Positions 52,395 through 61,092 of a stretch of 64,000 bases of DNA are shown here, one piece after another. The translations under genes and the position numbers were made by a program. Below the pieces are notes generated by a model. That model saw nothing but the letters and a program-made list of their open reading frames with translations. It was not told where the DNA came from and made no database searches. Source of the stretch: Psychromicrobium silvestre (GTDB taxonomy: Bacteria > Actinomycetota > Actinomycetes > Actinomycetales > Micrococcaceae). Numbering within the stretch: the stretch's first letter is position 1; the number at the start of each line of letters is the position of its first letter. The stretch spans positions 930,001 through 994,000 of the forward strand of contig NZ_JACBYQ010000002.1 of NCBI RefSeq assembly GCF_013408295.1. The letters run 5' to 3'.

Positions 52395-55300
52395 TGCCCA
52401 TCCTCAAGCCCAGTATTCCCGAACTGCTGCAGGACTGGTTGCCCTCCAAGCGTTGGTTCCCGGCCAAAAATAGGTCGGCCACCGATCCGGAGGTGAGCCT
52501 ACGTCGAGCGGGAGGGTTCCGGCTTGAGGATCCGGCGGGGGAGGTCGGGCTGGAAGTTCATTTGGTTGCTGTGCAATCGGCGGAGCGGGTGGACGTGCTG
52601 CAGGTTCCCCTGAGCTACCGGGCCGAGCCGCTGGTGGACGCCGAGGCACATCTGGTTGGTATCACCGAGCATTCGGAGTTGGGAAAACGCTGGGTTTACG
52701 ACGGCGTGCATGATCCAGTTTTTGTCGCGGCTTGGCTGGATTTCCTACACCGTCAATCAAGTGCCGCCGACGGGGTAACCAAAGCCTTTTCCAGCGCGGA
52801 GTTCCAGGCTTCCCGAGAGTTAGACACTACGGCCAGGATCAGGGTGGTGAGCGCGGAACAGTCCAATAGCTCGGTGATCATCAGGAACCGTGAACTACCG
52901 GTGATCCTGAAGTTCTTCCGAGTGCTGGCCGCCGGTACCAATCCGGATATCGAGGTCGGACGAGCGTTGACAGCCGCCGGTAGCCTGGACTCGCCAAGGC
53001 TGCATGGTTGGGCGCAGGGTAGCTGGCAGCTCAGCCCGGACCGGATGGTGGAAGGCAGCCTTTGCGTGCTCCACGAGTTTGTTGGCAAGGCACAGGATGT
53101 TTGGGAGCTTGCCGTCGGCAAAGCCAAGGAAGCTGTTCTGCTAGAAGAAAAACCAGGAGAAAAAGCAGAACAACCGGCGCAGGGCGATGAGTCCGAGCCA
53201 GCCAGCCAGCCCGTGGAAACCGGGCAGCCAGTGGAAACCAGCCACCCCGAGCAAACCAGCCAGTCAGCAGAGGCCGGAGCCGAAGATCGCGGGGACTTCA
53301 CGGCTGAGGCTGCCGAACTCGGTAGGGTAACCGCACGCTTGCACCGAACCATGCGCGAGGCTCTGGGGGAGACTCCTTTGGGTGAAGCGGAGCGCCAGGA
53401 CTTTCTCTCCACCCTGGCCGAGCGAATCCGTTGGGCCTGGTCTCAGGCTGGTGCCGCCGTCGGGCCATATCAGGCCAAGGTAGAGGCCCTGTTGGCAGGC
53501 TTGGAGCAGGTTGCCGATGTGCCTGCTCTGCAAAGAATTCACGGCGATCTGCATCTGGGCCAACTGATCCGTGCGGAACAGCCGGTGCGCTGGCTGGTGC
53601 TCGATTTCGAGGGTGAACCGTTGCGCCCGGTATCGGAGCGTTCCTTGCCTGACGTGCCGCTCAGAGATGTGGTTGGGCTGCTTCGTTCCATCGATTACGC
53701 GGCGGCTAGCGCCGGATTGCTAGGTGCGGAGGGCGCTGCTTGGGTGGCGAAGACAAGTGCCGCCTATCTCGATGGTTACCGGGATGCCGGGGAGTCGATG
53801 CTCGGTGGCGTGGACTCGCCGCTTTTCCACGCCCTTTGGCTGGATAAGGCGCTTTACGAGGTGGTGTACGAACTTCGTAACCGCCCGGATTGGCTTCCGG
53901 TTCCGGTCGCCGCAGTACGCAGGTTGTTGGATGCTACGGAAGAGGCCCCGATGAACACCGCAGTGAACCCGGCGAATGGGAAGCAGCCGATTCAGGTCGA
54001 TCAGGAGACCCTGGAACGCGTCGCGGCGGGGGCACATCACGCCCCGCACGCCGTTCTTGGCCCGCATTTCGACAATGCCGGGAACCTTACGATCCGCACC
54101 TTGCGGCATTTGGCCGAGAAAGTGCAGCTGGTCACCGCAAGCGGGAGCACCGAAATGCAGCACGAATACGGTGGTATCTGGACTGCGTTGGTTGAACCCG
54201 AACGGCCCGGACACGCCCCCGATTACCGGATTCAGGTCAGTTATCCGGATGGCTTTGAGGCGACCCTAGATGACCCCTATCGTTTCTTGCCAACACTCGG
54301 TGAGATGGATCTGCATCTGATTGGCGAGGGCAGGCACGAAGAGTTGTGGAACGTACTCGGTGCGCATCGGCATAGCTACCCCTCTCAGCTAGGCGAGGTG
54401 GACGGGGTGAGCTTCGCGGTCTGGGCACCCAACGCCCAGGCGGTGCGGGTCAAGGCTGATTTCAACAACTGGGACGGACGGCAGCATGCGATGCGTTCGC
54501 TGGGCTCCTCGGGGGTCTGGGAACTTTTCGTCCCGGAGGCCGAGGCGGGCAGCCGCTACAAATTCGACATCTTGGGCCGTTCCGGGCACTGGCAGGACAA
54601 GGCCGATCCGATGGCTTTCGGCACCGAGATCCCCCCGCTGACCGCATCCAGAGTGGTGCACTCCGAATACCAATTCCAAGATAGCGAATGGATGTCGGCG
54701 CGGGCTCAGCGCGATCCGCATAACTCCCCGATGAGCGTCTATGAGGTGCATCTGGGTTCCTGGCGGCCGGGACTGAGCTACCGGGACCTCGCTCGGGAAC
54801 TGGTTGAGTACGTCCAATGGATGGGATTCACTCACGTCGAGTTCATGCCCGTGGCCGAGCACCCCTTTGGCGGTTCTTGGGGTTACCAGGTGACCTCTTA
54901 CTACGCTCCGACCTCGCGCTTCGGGCATCCCGACGAGTTCAAGCATCTGGTCGACGCCCTGCATCAGGCCGGTATTGGTGCCATCATGGATTGGGTTCCC
55001 GCGCATTTCCCCAAGGATGAATGGGCCCTTGCTCAATTCGACGGCGGGCCGCTCTACGAACATTCTGATCCGAAGCTGGGTGAGCATCCCGATTGGGGCA
55101 CCCTGATCTTCGATTTCGGCCGCTCCGAGGTGCGGAACTTCTTGACCGCCAACGCCTTGTACTGGCTGGAAGTTTTCCACCTCGACGGCTTGCGGGTGGA
55201 CGCCGTTGCCTCGATGCTCTACCTGGATTATTCGCGTGAAGAAGGGCAGTGGAGCCCCAACCGACTGGGCGGCAGGGAGAACCTGGAAGCGATCTCCTTC

Positions 55301-56167
55301 CTGCAGGAGATGAGTGCGACGGCGTACAAACGGTCCGGCGGGATTGTCACCATTGCCGAGGAGTCCACTGCTTTTCCCGGGGTTACCGCGCCAACCGATC
55401 AGGGCGGACTGGGCTTCGGGTTGAAGTGGAATATGGGCTGGATGCACGATTCGCTGGCCTTCATCTCCGAGGACCCGGTGAACCGCAGCTGGCATCACGG
55501 CACCGCGACCTTCTCCTTGGTGTACGCCTTCACCGAGAACTTCTTGCTACCGATCAGTCATGACGAAGTGGTACATGGCAAGGGCTCCATGTTGCGTAAG
55601 ATGCCCGGCGATCGCTGGCAGCAGCTAGCCAATCTGCGCGCCTTCCTGGCTTGGCAGTGGGCGCATCCAGGTAAGCAACTGATCTTTATGGGCACCGAGT
55701 TCGGCCAGGAAGCCGAATGGAGCGAGCAGCACGGCTTGGATTGGTGGCTTGCCGATATGCCCCCGCATCGCGGCTTGCAGTTAATGGTCCGGCAGCTCAA
55801 TGAGATCTACCGAAACACCAGCGCGCTCTGGGAACAGGACAATGCGGGCGGTGGCTTCGAATGGATCAACGCAAACGACTCCGAGCACAATGTGCTCTCC
55901 TTCGTCCGCTGGGACAGGGCCGGACACCCGCTAGTCTGCGTGGTTAACTTCGCCGGAAACCCACACTATGACTATCGGGTCGGACTGCCCTTTGCCGGGG
56001 AGTGGCGGGAAGTGCTCAATACCGACGCTGAAGAATACGGCGGTTCCGGGGTCGGTAATGGTGGCCAGGTCCAGGCGGTGAGCGAAGGCTGGGACTCCCG
56101 GCCGGCGTCGGCATCACTGACCCTGCCCCCGCTCGGGGCGCTCTATCTGACGCCTGTCCGAAGCTGA
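52394..56167 (+). CDS. glgB: Maltokinase-branching enzyme fusion (Mak/Pep2 :: GlgB)
   Basis: The protein has 1257 residues. Residues 1-518 are a maltokinase: N-cap [18 protein letters not shown], kinase loop HGDLHLGQ at 383-390 and metal-binding DFEGEP. An acidic Glu/Gln/Thr/Pro-rich insert with PVET repeats lies at about 255-300. Residues 520-1257 are a full branching enzyme: CBM48-like region near 670-770 (DFNNWDG), [19 protein letters not shown], nucleophile Asp936 in [22 protein letters not shown] and [11 protein letters not shown]. Maltokinase makes maltose 1-phosphate for GlgE; GlgB adds alpha-1,6 branches to its product. An ATG at 53951 (residue 520) has GGAAGAGG five bases upstream and could also make free GlgB of 738 residues, the usual size. 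Confidence 0.93.
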   Translation: MPILKPSIPELLQDWLPSKRWFPAKNRSATDPEVSLRRAGGFRLEDPAGEVGLEVHLVAVQSAERVDVLQVPLSYRAEPLVDAEAHLVGITEHSELGKRWVYDGVHDPVFVAAWLDFLHRQSSAADGVTKAFSSAEFQASRELDTTARIRVVSAEQSNSSVIIRNRELPVILKFFRVLAAGTNPDIEVGRALTAAGSLDSPRLHGWAQGSWQLSPDRMVEGSLCVLHEFVGKAQDVWELAVGKAKEAVLLEEKPGEKAEQPAQGDESEPASQPVETGQPVETSHPEQTSQSAEAGAEDRGDFTAEAAELGRVTARLHRTMREALGETPLGEAERQDFLSTLAERIRWAWSQAGAAVGPYQAKVEALLAGLEQVADVPALQRIHGDLHLGQLIRAEQPVRWLVLDFEGEPLRPVSERSLPDVPLRDVVGLLRSIDYAAASAGLLGAEGAAWVAKTSAAYLDGYRDAGESMLGGVDSPLFHALWLDKALYEVVYELRNRPDWLPVPVAAVRRLLDATEEAPMNTAVNPANGKQPIQVDQETLERVAAGAHHAPHAVLGPHFDNAGNLTIRTLRHLAEKVQLVTASGSTEMQHEYGGIWTALVEPERPGHAPDYRIQVSYPDGFEATLDDPYRFLPTLGEMDLHLIGEGRHEELWNVLGAHRHSYPSQLGEVDGVSFAVWAPNAQAVRVKADFNNWDGRQHAMRSLGSSGVWELFVPEAEAGSRYKFDILGRSGHWQDKADPMAFGTEIPPLTASRVVHSEYQFQDSEWMSARAQRDPHNSPMSVYEVHLGSWRPGLSYRDLARELVEYVQWMGFTHVEFMPVAEHPFGGSWGYQVTSYYAPTSRFGHPDEFKHLVDALHQAGIGAIMDWVPAHFPKDEWALAQFDGGPLYEHSDPKLGEHPDWGTLIFDFGRSEVRNFLTANALYWLEVFHLDGLRVDAVASMLYLDYSREEGQWSPNRLGGRENLEAISFLQEMSATAYKRSGGIVTIAEESTAFPGVTAPTDQGGLGFGLKWNMGWMHDSLAFISEDPVNRSWHHGTATFSLVYAFTENFLLPISHDEVVHGKGSMLRKMPGDRWQQLANLRAFLAWQWAHPGKQLIFMGTEFGQEAEWSEQHGLDWWLADMPPHRGLQLMVRQLNEIYRNTSALWEQDNAGGGFEWINANDSEHNVLSFVRWDRAGHPLVCVVNFAGNPHYDYRVGLPFAGEWREVLNTDAEEYGGSGVGNGGQVQAVSEGWDSRPASASLTLPPLGALYLTPVRS

Positions 56168-56261
56168 GACGAAGCGGGCATTTGTAACGCCAGATGACCT
56201 AGGGTGACGCCAGGTGAAAACCTGCTGTGCCCCGATCCACGCGGGCTCCTATAGTCGGGGA

Positions 56262-57557
56262 ATGTTGCATTTCGGATGGTTTGTGGGCCACGGTTTCGGC
56301 GTTCAGGGTTGGGGAACTCCCGGTTATTCCTTGGGGTATGACTGGAAGCGCCCGCAGATCTATCAGGAAGCGGTCCGGCATTTCGAGCGTTCCGGACTGG
56401 ACCTGTTCATCATCGAGGATTCACTCACCGTTCCCGATACCTATGGCGGCAGCGCCGAGGTGTCCTTAGCCCAGGCTTCCTTCGCCCCCAAGCATGACCC
56501 GCTGGCCCTAGTGCCCTACTTGCTTTCGGCCACCGAGAATCTGGGCATCGTGCCCACCGTCAGCGCATCCTTCTACCCGCCCTTCACCGCGGCTCGCCTG
56601 CTGGCAACTTTGCAGCACTTCTCCGATCGGCAACTGGGCTGGAACGTGGTGACCTCCGGCAGCGATCTGGCCGCGCAGAACTATGGCCTGGATCAGCAGA
56701 TCGAACATGACACGCGCTACGAAAAGGCGGAGGAGTTCGTTGACGTGGTGCGCAAGTTATGGCGCAGCTGGCAGCCGGAGGCGATTGTCGAAGACCTCGA
56801 ACGCGGAATCTACGCCGATTATCGCAAGGTGCAACCGATTAACCATCAGGGTGAGTTCTTCAGGGTTCGCGGACCGCTCAATACCGCTCCGCTACCGGAG
56901 GAACCGGTTTTGGTTCAGGCCGGAGCCTCGCCGCGCGGTCGAGCCTTTGCGGGCGGCCACGCCGATGTTGCCCTGGCCCTGGCCAGAGGGGTGGAGGGCA
57001 TGCGCGCTTACCGCGACTCCATCCGGGCCGAGGCGGTGGCCAGCGGCCGCCAGCCCGACGACGTCAAGGTACTTTTCGTGCTCAAGCCCACCGTGGTTTC
57101 CTCCCGGGCGGAGGCGGAAGACCTGCGCGCTCAACGCGAGGCGCTCAGCCAACGTGACATCGATAGCCAGCTCAACTCGATTTCCTACCTATCGGTGATC
57201 GACTTCAAGAAGTTCGATCTGGATGAGCCGCTGCCAAAGCTCAGTACCAATAGCAATCAGGGGACCCTGGAGCATTTCGCTTCGGCCGCTCCGCAGGGCT
57301 CCACTCTGCGTGAGATTTTGAAGCGACGCAGCGGCGGCGCGGGAGACAGCATCATCGGTACCCCGGAGGAGATTGCCGATTATCTAGAGGAGACCGGTGA
57401 AGCGGTGGGCGGTGATGGTTTCCTGTTTTCGGGCTTCGTTGACCCCAGCACCGTGCACGGGGTACTGGACCGGCTGGTACCGGTGTTGCGCCGTCGCGGT
57501 TTGCTGCGTACCAGCTTCGGTGCGGGTGGGTTCCGGGCGAATCTGCGGGACTTCTAA
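56262..57557 (+). CDS. NtaA/DszA-type FMN-dependent monooxygenase
   Basis: This 431-residue protein belongs to the NtaA/SnaA/DszA/SoxA branch of the luciferase-like monooxygenases, which use reduced FMN from a separate reductase to open C-N or C-S bonds. Typical stretches are WKRPQIYQEAVRHFERSGLD, LSATENLGIVPTVSASFYPP, GWNVVTSGSDLAAQNYGLD and VLVQAGASPRGRAFAG. No reductase gene is adjacent. I choose ATG 56262 with CGGGGA upstream rather than GTG 56214. It shares its final base with the ATG of the next gene and begins a three-gene overlapping set with a lyase and a PLP enzyme. The substrate is unknown. Confidence 0.87.
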   Translation: MLHFGWFVGHGFGVQGWGTPGYSLGYDWKRPQIYQEAVRHFERSGLDLFIIEDSLTVPDTYGGSAEVSLAQASFAPKHDPLALVPYLLSATENLGIVPTVSASFYPPFTAARLLATLQHFSDRQLGWNVVTSGSDLAAQNYGLDQQIEHDTRYEKAEEFVDVVRKLWRSWQPEAIVEDLERGIYADYRKVQPINHQGEFFRVRGPLNTAPLPEEPVLVQAGASPRGRAFAGGHADVALALARGVEGMRAYRDSIRAEAVASGRQPDDVKVLFVLKPTVVSSRAEAEDLRAQREALSQRDIDSQLNSISYLSVIDFKKFDLDEPLPKLSTNSNQGTLEHFASAAPQGSTLREILKRRSGGAGDSIIGTPEEIADYLEETGEAVGGDGFLFSGFVDPSTVHGVLDRLVPVLRRRGLLRTSFGAGGFRANLRDF

Positions 57558-59065
57558 TGACTTGGGTTTTGGGGAACGCGCCTCTTTCGGCCCGGGACTT
57601 CGCCGCTCTCGTGCGGAACGCGGATCACCAAGTCGAACTCGATGATGCAGCTTGGAAACTCGTCCGCCGTTCCCGCGAATTGGTGGATCAGGTAGCGGCT
57701 TCGTCGGAACCCGTCTACGGCTTGAACACCTTGCTCGGTTCGGGTCGGAACACCCCGGTTTCTGCCGAGAAACTACTGGCCTATCAAGTTCAAGTGGTCC
57801 GCTATCACGTGAGCGGAATCGGACCGTTCTTGGATCGTGAGCAGAGCCGGGCGCTTATGCTGTCCCGATTGGTGGGTTTTGCCCGTGGGGGTTCCGGGGT
57901 ACATCCGGACACTGTCGAGTTCTACCGGCAACTCTTCAATCGCGGGGTGCATCCGGCGATTCCGCGTGATGGGTCGGTGGGGTCCTCGGACCTGACTCAG
58001 CTGGCCGCGCTAGCTAGTGTGGTGATTGGGGAAGGGCAAGCCTTCGACGCCGAGGGCGAGTTGGTACCGGGTGCGAGGGCGCTCGCAGCTGTTGGTTTGG
58101 AACCATTGGTACTGCGTCCGTTGGAAGGACTGGCGTTGATCAGCGCCAACTCCTATTCGGTCGGGCTAGGAGCACTCGAACTGCTTCGTTTGGATCGGCT
58201 GGCCGAGTTCGCTGATGTTGCTCTGGCCCTTTCCCTCGAAGCCATCGGACGTTATCAGGACAGTGCGGCGTTGAGCGCGTACTCGGCGCCCGTTGCGGAA
58301 GCGAGGCGACTGCCCGGGCTCGCTGCGAGTAGTTCTGCTGTCCGGGAATTGCTCGCGGGAAGCTATCTGCAGAACCCCAACCGCAGCTCAGGAGTGCAGG
58401 ATGCTTTGTCTTTCCGTTCGGCGCCGCAGACTCATGGAGCGCTACGTGCCCAGATTGAGGCTCTCGCGGAAGCTCTTGAGGTAGAGCTGGAGGGACGCAG
58501 CGATAATCCGTTGGTTGATGTGCCGAGCGGGAGATTGATTTCCGGTGGGAATTTCCAGGTCCTGCCGCTCGCGCTGAGTTTCGAATCCCTGCGATTGGCT
58601 CTGGGGCACCTCGGAATTATCAGTGAACGGCGGATTGCCAAGCTGTATCCGCCCCAACGGCTGATCAGGCAGGCCGCGCTCGCTGCCACAGAAGGGGTCC
58701 CCGAAGCGGAGGAGCTGCCGGGGCTGCTCTGGTACTCGGCGGCTGGATTACTGGCTGAATTGAAGGCGCTCGCTCAGCCGGTCACTCTCGGCGCTCCGAG
58801 TCTTTCGGACGATATTGAAGATCACTCGACGTTGGCACCGCTGGCCTTGCAACAGTTGCAGCGGTCGGTAGAAGTGGTGGAGAAATTGCTCAGCATTGAA
58901 GCCTTGACTGCGGCTTTCCTCATCTTGGCAGATACGGCCGAGCGTCCCCTGGGAGCGGGGACCGCCGTCGTCGTGCAGCAATTAGCCCCGCTATTAGCCG
59001 CCCGCCTACCCGCCAGCGCACTTGTCGACGAAGCGCGCAGTTTGTTGTTTGGAGGCATTGGATGA
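57557..59065 (+). CDS. HAL/PAL-fold aromatic-amino-acid-lyase-like protein lacking the MIO triad
   Basis: This 502-residue homologue of histidine and phenylalanine ammonia-lyases keeps Tyr54 in VYGLNTLLGSG, SDNPL at 315-319, ISGGNFQ at 328-334, ISERRIAKLYPP and EDHSTLAP at 421-428. It departs where the electrophile forms: residues 139-146 read GSVGSSDL where the family has GSVG-ASG-DL. The Ala-Ser-Gly that cyclises to MIO is thus replaced and one residue shorter. The usual Asn of INGT near 196 is Ser (ISANSYS). The codons there (57971-57994) are clean, with no frameshift. MIO-less members exist (ergothionase is the known case), so this may be another lyase chemistry. Neighbours: flavin monooxygenase before, CBS-like enzyme after, both overlapping. 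Confidence 0.85.
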   Translation: MTWVLGNAPLSARDFAALVRNADHQVELDDAAWKLVRRSRELVDQVAASSEPVYGLNTLLGSGRNTPVSAEKLLAYQVQVVRYHVSGIGPFLDREQSRALMLSRLVGFARGGSGVHPDTVEFYRQLFNRGVHPAIPRDGSVGSSDLTQLAALASVVIGEGQAFDAEGELVPGARALAAVGLEPLVLRPLEGLALISANSYSVGLGALELLRLDRLAEFADVALALSLEAIGRYQDSAALSAYSAPVAEARRLPGLAASSSAVRELLAGSYLQNPNRSSGVQDALSFRSAPQTHGALRAQIEALAEALEVELEGRSDNPLVDVPSGRLISGGNFQVLPLALSFESLRLALGHLGIISERRIAKLYPPQRLIRQAALAATEGVPEAEELPGLLWYSAAGLLAELKALAQPVTLGAPSLSDDIEDHSTLAPLALQQLQRSVEVVEKLLSIEALTAAFLILADTAERPLGAGTAVVVQQLAPLLAARLPASALVDEARSLLFGGIG

Positions 59066-60102
59066 CTATTTCCCTGCAACCGGAGCGCGAACTCCAGGCA
59101 CTCACCTCGGTGGGAAACACTCCCTTGCTCGAAATTCAGGGATTGGCGCTGCCGCAGCGAGTTTCGCGAAGTCGGGTGTTGCTCAAACTGGAGTCGGCTA
59201 ATCCGGGAGGTTCAATCAAGGATCGCACCGCGCTCAGCATGGTGCAGATGGCAGAGGCCAGTGGCGAACTGCTGCCTGGTGCCACCATCGTGGAGAGCAG
59301 CTCGGGAAACACCGGTGTTGGTCTGGCCCTGATCGGGGCGTTGACGGGGCATCCGGTACTGATTGTCACCAGCCAGGACATCTCCGCGGAGAAGCTCGAA
59401 GCCCTGCGGCGGTACGGTGCCGAGGTGATTTTCGCCGATTGGGAGGCCTCAGCGGACTCCGCGGAAAATCCACGTGCCGTGGCGGAGCGGATGGCAGCTC
59501 GGATCCCCGGAGCTTGGCGGCCCAAACAATTTGATAATGCCGCAAATCCGGACGCTCACTACCGGGGTACCGGGCCGGAGATCTGGCGTCAGACCGGCGG
59601 AAGGCTGACGCATTTCGTGGCTGCGGTGGGTACCGGTGGTACGGTCAGCGGCACCGGAGCTTTTCTGAAGGAAGCAAGCTCTGGGACGGTCCGGATAATT
59701 GCAGCCGATCCGGAAGGCTCCGTGTATTCCGGCGGTGAGCCGGGGCGAATCAGCGTCGATGGGGTGGGGAACACCTGGCCGAAGGAACTCTGGCCAAGTT
59801 CCTTCAACCCTGGGGTGGTGGACGAATTCCGTCGGATTGGCAACGGCGAGACTTATACGGTGCTGCACTTCCTGCGTAACCGGCAGGGGCTTTTGCTAGG
59901 CCCGTCCTCGGGGCTGGCGCTCGCTGCGGCGCGAAGGGTTGCGGCGGAGGCTCCCGATGGTTCGGTGATTGTTGCGATTGCTCCCGATACCGGCAGAAAC
60001 TATCTCAGCAAGGCCTTCAACCCACAGTGGCTAGCCGAGCAAGGCATCCAAATAGATCCCCACCTCCCATCCCTACCGAACCCAGCCACCCCCGCTTCTT
60101 AA
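59062..60102 (+). CDS. Cystathionine beta-synthase / cysteine-synthase-like PLP enzyme
   Basis: This 346-residue fold-type II PLP enzyme shows SVGNTPLLEI, PLP Lys53 in NPGGSIKDRTAL, substrate loop SSSGNTGVGLAL, GTGGTVSGTGAFLK binding the phosphate, and LLLGPSSGLALAAARR. The VDGVGNTWPKELWPSSFNP and RIGNGETY segment resembles the CBS/O-phosphoserine-type group more than CysK. It joins a thiol or sulfide to an activated serine. It overlaps the lyase by 4 bases, so the product or sulfur donor probably comes from that step. The CBS-type regulatory tail is absent. It ends just before the second copy of the 94-bp repeat. Confidence 0.88.
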   Translation: MTISLQPERELQALTSVGNTPLLEIQGLALPQRVSRSRVLLKLESANPGGSIKDRTALSMVQMAEASGELLPGATIVESSSGNTGVGLALIGALTGHPVLIVTSQDISAEKLEALRRYGAEVIFADWEASADSAENPRAVAERMAARIPGAWRPKQFDNAANPDAHYRGTGPEIWRQTGGRLTHFVAAVGTGGTVSGTGAFLKEASSGTVRIIAADPEGSVYSGGEPGRISVDGVGNTWPKELWPSSFNPGVVDEFRRIGNGETYTVLHFLRNRQGLLLGPSSGLALAAARRVAAEAPDGSVIVAIAPDTGRNYLSKAFNPQWLAEQGIQIDPHLPSLPNPATPAS

Positions 60103-60196
60103 CCCAGTTGTCCCATTGGGTGTGACCAGAGTGGCAGGTGTTACCGATTCGGCTGCACTTCTGTCACATCTGCACCACCGAGTGGGATAGCTGGGT
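60103..60196 (+). repeat. 94-bp dispersed element with inverted termini, copy 2
   Basis: This copy starts at the stop of the PLP gene and aligns ungapped (about 69 of 94 identical by hand count) with the minus strand of 34884-34977. The inverted ends are CCCAGTTGTCCCA and its near-complement TGGGATAGCTGGG. It sits between convergent genes and could work as a bidirectional terminator. Confidence 0.7.
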
Positions 60197-60209
60197 TAAG
60201 TTTTTCGGG

Positions 60210-60899
60210 TTAGGCCAGGAAGCCTCTGAGGAGTGCCGCGGTGCCTTCTAAGTGATCGGTGGCAACCGCTCTCGCCCTTTCGGCGTCACCGTGCAGAATG
60301 GCTTCCACCAACTCAAGGTGCTGTTCATTGGAGTGCCCGATATTGGCTGGGATCAACGGAATCCGGTCCAGTAATTCATTGATTTTGCTCCGAATATCCA
60401 CCACGGCATCCAGCAGCATCGCCGAGCCGGTGGCTTCCGCGATGGTCAAGTGTAAGCGCGAATCCAGTGGACGGTAGTTGGCCGCCTGCGCCTCGGAGGT
60501 GGCGTGTAGACAAGCGATCAGTTCCTGCCGAAGCTGCGGGCTGAGCGTGGCCTTAGCCGCTAGCTCGGCGGCTGCGGGTTCGACTACGCCGCGATAAAGC
60601 AGCACATCTTCCACTTCGGTTGCGCTCAAGGGGACCTTTCCGGAGGCGTGTAGGGGTGTGCTGCTGCTGACAAAATTGCCGCCATAGCGACCCCGTTGGC
60701 TCTCAATATAGCCAGCTTCTACCAGCGCCTTGAGCGCTTCCCGCAAAGTTGCTCGGGAGATTCCCAATGCCTCGGATAGCTCACGTTCCGGGGCTAGCCG
60801 CTCACCGGCCGGGAAAACTCCAAGCTTGATGTGTTTGAGCAGATGCTCCACTGTTTCTTCGAAGGCATTCCCCACTCGGACCGGCCTCAGTACCGTCAT
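60210..60899 (-). CDS. FadR/FCD-type GntR regulator
   Basis: This 229-residue protein has an N-terminal winged helix (APERELSEALGISRATLREA at about 38-57, with LVEAGYIESQRGRYGG). The C-terminal FCD effector domain has conserved Asp/His-type positions (SRLHLTIAEATGSAML, EQHLELVEAI). Metabolite-binding repressors of this class usually control adjacent catabolic genes. Start ATG 60899 has AAGGAGG at five bases. It is divergent from an amino-acid/amine permease and a glutamine-synthetase-like gene, which it probably regulates. Confidence 0.9.
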   Translation of the reverse strand: MTVLRPVRVGNAFEETVEHLLKHIKLGVFPAGERLAPERELSEALGISRATLREALKALVEAGYIESQRGRYGGNFVSSSTPLHASGKVPLSATEVEDVLLYRGVVEPAAAELAAKATLSPQLRQELIACLHATSEAQAANYRPLDSRLHLTIAEATGSAMLLDAVVDIRSKINELLDRIPLIPANIGHSNEQHLELVEAILHGDAERARAVATDHLEGTAALLRGFLA

Positions 60900-61019
60900 A
60901 TCTACCTCCTTAGCAGCCCTATTGTTTCATGCCCAGACCATTGAGAGCCTCGGAAGCCAGAAATATTCCATAAAAGTATTGACTTAATCATCGCCGTGAT
61001 TGAGGCTGACTGAAACACT

Positions 61020-61039
61020 ATGGACTGAAAACGATCCAT
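61020..61039. promoter_or_regulatory. Candidate operator in the regulator/permease gap
   Basis: ATGGA (61020-61024) and TCCAT (61035-61039) form an inverted repeat centred about 63 bases before the permease start. The arms are short; low certainty. The rest of 60900-61092 is AT-rich promoter-like DNA. Confidence 0.3.
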
Positions 61040-61092
61040 TAAATGAGTTGTCAATAACCTGGCTGTTCGCAATCACTAGGGAGACGAGTCTG

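Noticed and set aside
54389-55498. 369-codon open frame on the minus strand
   Set aside because: It lies fully antisense to the GlgB part of the fusion; composition is His/Gly/Arg-rich with no domain.
57971-57994. Frameshift or sequencing error in the lyase MIO loop
   Set aside because: The reading frame continues with conserved motifs on both sides, and the region has no homopolymer run longer than four.
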